NCBI RefSeq assembly: GCF_001659605.2
Contig: NC_035178.2
Coordinates: 7,141,213 to 7,205,212, forward strand
Length of the DNA: 64,000 nucleotides
Reading direction: 5' to 3'
DNA from: Manihot esculenta
Taxonomy: Eukaryota > Streptophyta > Magnoliopsida > Malpighiales > Euphorbiaceae
The notes under the pieces: model-generated
What the model was told of the DNA's origin: nothing
Databases searched by the model: none
What the model saw: the letters and a program-made list of their open reading frames with translations, nothing else
Shown: piece by piece, positions 62,662 to 64,000 of the stretch
How the letters are laid out: each line of letters begins with the position of its first letter
Numbering within the stretch: position 1 is the stretch's first letter
Made by a program: the position numbers and the translations under genes

Positions 62662-64000
62662 TGGAGTCACGAAATGATCAGATACTTCCAAATAGTACTA
62701 GTGATTCGAATCAAACTAGTACTGACGCTTCAACAGAATTAACCACATCATCAAGAGCAAAGAGAAAACCAGTAAAGCCAAGGTCTGTAGTTTGGGATCA
62801 CTTCACAAGATTCGTCAATAGTGAAGGTGAATTAAAAGGTAAGTGTAATTATTGCAAAAAGGAATTTTGTTGTGATCCAAAGAAAAACGGAACTACTGCA
62901 CTTAGGAATCACCTTAATTCATGCAAAAAACACCCACATTCTATTGAGACTAGACAAGCACAATTATCATTGCAAAATACTGCAAGTGACAATAATGTGA
63001 ATGATTTAGGCACTCTTACTACTTGGAAGTATGATGAAAATGCAATTAGGAAGGCCCTTGTCCATATGATAATTATTGATGAATTGCCTTTTAGATTTGT
63101 GGAAGGAGAAGGTTTTAGAAGCTTCATGAGAGCAATTTGTCCAAGGTTTAGGATTCCCTCTCGTTGGACAATTTCACGTGATTGTTATGATTTGTTTATT
63201 GAGGAGAGATCAAAATTGAGGTCTTTTTTTAAGAAAAATTGTCAAAGGGTGAGTCTTACTACAGATACATGGACATCATTGCAGCGCATTAATTACATGT
63301 GCATAACCGCTCACTTTATTGACAATGATTGGAAGTTGCATAAGAGAATCATTAATTTTTGTCCCATTTCAAGTCATAAAGGTGAAGCAGTAGGCAGAGC
63401 AATTGAGACTTGCTTGCTAGAGTGGGGGTTAGATAAAGTGTTCATTATTACAGTTGATAATGCTAGTTCTAATGATGTGGCCATATCTTATTTGAAAAAG
63501 AAGCTTGCTAATTGGGGTGTTAGTGTTGCTAACTCTACTTACTTGCATATGAGATGTATGGCACATATCATCAATTTAGTTGTCCAGGATGGCTTAAAAG
63601 ATGTGAATGATTCAGTGATGAAAGTACGAGATGCAGTAAGATATATAAGGAGTTCTCCAGCTAGGTTGAAGAGATTTAAGGAGTGTGTGCTTCATGAAAA
63701 AATTGAAAGTAAATCTTCATTATGTTTAGATGTGCCAACTAGATGGAATTCAACGTACATGATGTTGAATACAGCTCAAAAATATGAAAGGGCATTTGAG
63801 AGGTACGAGTCACAAGATCCAATGTTTAAGATTGATATGGGAGAGAATGGTATACCTGACTATTATGATTGGACACAAGTTAGAAAGATGGCAGATATGT
63901 TGGCTCATTTTTATGAGCTCACTTTGCGTATCTCGGGCTCCAGGTATGTCACATCAAACCTATTTTTCAGTGAGATCAGTGACTTAGCCTTCATTTTAAA
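62662..64000 (+). CDS. hAT transposase, BED zinc finger, RICESLEEPER-like (partial, 3' end outside window)
   Basis: The frame is open for 446 codons from ATG 62662 to the window end with no stop. In order: a basic N-terminal stretch (SRAKRKPVKPRS); a BED zinc finger (KCNYCKKEF...LRNHLNSCKKH, about residues 60-90); the conserved FVEGEGFRSFMRAICPRF; LTTDTWTSLQ with the first catalytic Asp; VDNASSNDV with the second; CMAHIINLVVQDGL; and DVPTRWNSTYMML. The last visible part (YVTSNLFFSEISDL) is in the insertion domain; the catalytic Glu and the C-terminal dimerisation domain would lie beyond 64000. It could be an active transposase or a domesticated relative; the adjoining terminal repeat favours a transposon. 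Confidence 0.93.

Larger units (their letters stand above)
60971..64000 (+). mobile_element. 5' part of an autonomous-looking hAT transposon (truncated by window end)
   Basis: The proposed left end TAGGGGAGAGCG resembles the TAGGGGTGAGCA end of the small hAT element at 50609. Directly inside are many CGGTTCGGTT/AACCGAACCG inverted repeats (60985-61145), as expected for hAT subterminal transposase sites. The candidate 8-bp duplication to look for beyond the window is GTCTCGGT (60963-60970). A probable non-coding first exon ends at a GTGAGT donor at 61440, and the intron ends at TTTTTAG before 62655. Confidence 0.75.

Overview
This window looks like plant nuclear DNA from a broad-leaved eudicot. 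It has AT-rich spacers, multi-exon genes with GT-AG introns, a plastid-targeted heme/chlorophyll enzyme, a plant-only DUF630/DUF632 protein, and heavy loads of Ty3/gypsy and hAT elements. Malpighiales/Euphorbiaceae is a weak guess from overall impression only; no species is claimed.

Layout. 1-20.9 kb is a nested transposon block. Its base is an old, pol-less Tat-type Ty3/gypsy derivative on the minus strand (gag about 18950-20352), with an antisense PF04195-like ORF on the plus strand split into three pieces (4475-4614, 6881-7218, 16613-18129). Two Tekay/Del-type insertions split that ORF: a solo LTR at 4615-6880 (TSD TCCCG/TCCTG) and a full-length element at 7219-16612 (TSD GTACT). A scrambled set of related LTR pieces lies at 1360-4253.

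21.5-57.5 kb is the genic part: an ILL6-type IAA-amino-acid hydrolase (+, 21563-25006, 5 exons), delta-aminolevulinic acid dehydratase (-, 42502-25629, 12 exons), an ER protein disulfide isomerase ending in KDEL (-, 49140-44608, 10 exons) and a DUF630/DUF632 protein (-, 56832-52331, 4 exons). The last intron of the dehydratase gene is about 13.1 kb. It holds a 10.9-kb Tat LTR retrotransposon (27035-37899, TSD CTATC) in antisense orientation, itself inside an older element with long terminal inverted repeats (about 26496-38832). A small non-autonomous hAT element (50609-51090) lies between the last two genes.

57.5-64 kb has AT-rich DNA, an old solo LTR related to the Tat element (59183-59670) and the 5' part of an apparently intact hAT transposon (from 60971) whose transposase frame runs open off the window end.

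The host genes have unrelated jobs (auxin conjugate hydrolysis, tetrapyrrole synthesis, ER protein folding, a putative nitrate-signalling/membrane-associated protein) and are ordinary plant neighbours, not a pathway cluster. I saw no convincing new defence-type system. The most unusual structures are the antisense ORFs in two separate Tat-type elements, one perhaps carrying a captured host-like segment; the giant last intron of the dehydratase gene; and dense TTCGGC-N-GCCGAA inverted repeats in the Tekay LTRs. All exon boundaries were read by eye from splice sites and family conservation; no alignment or search was run.
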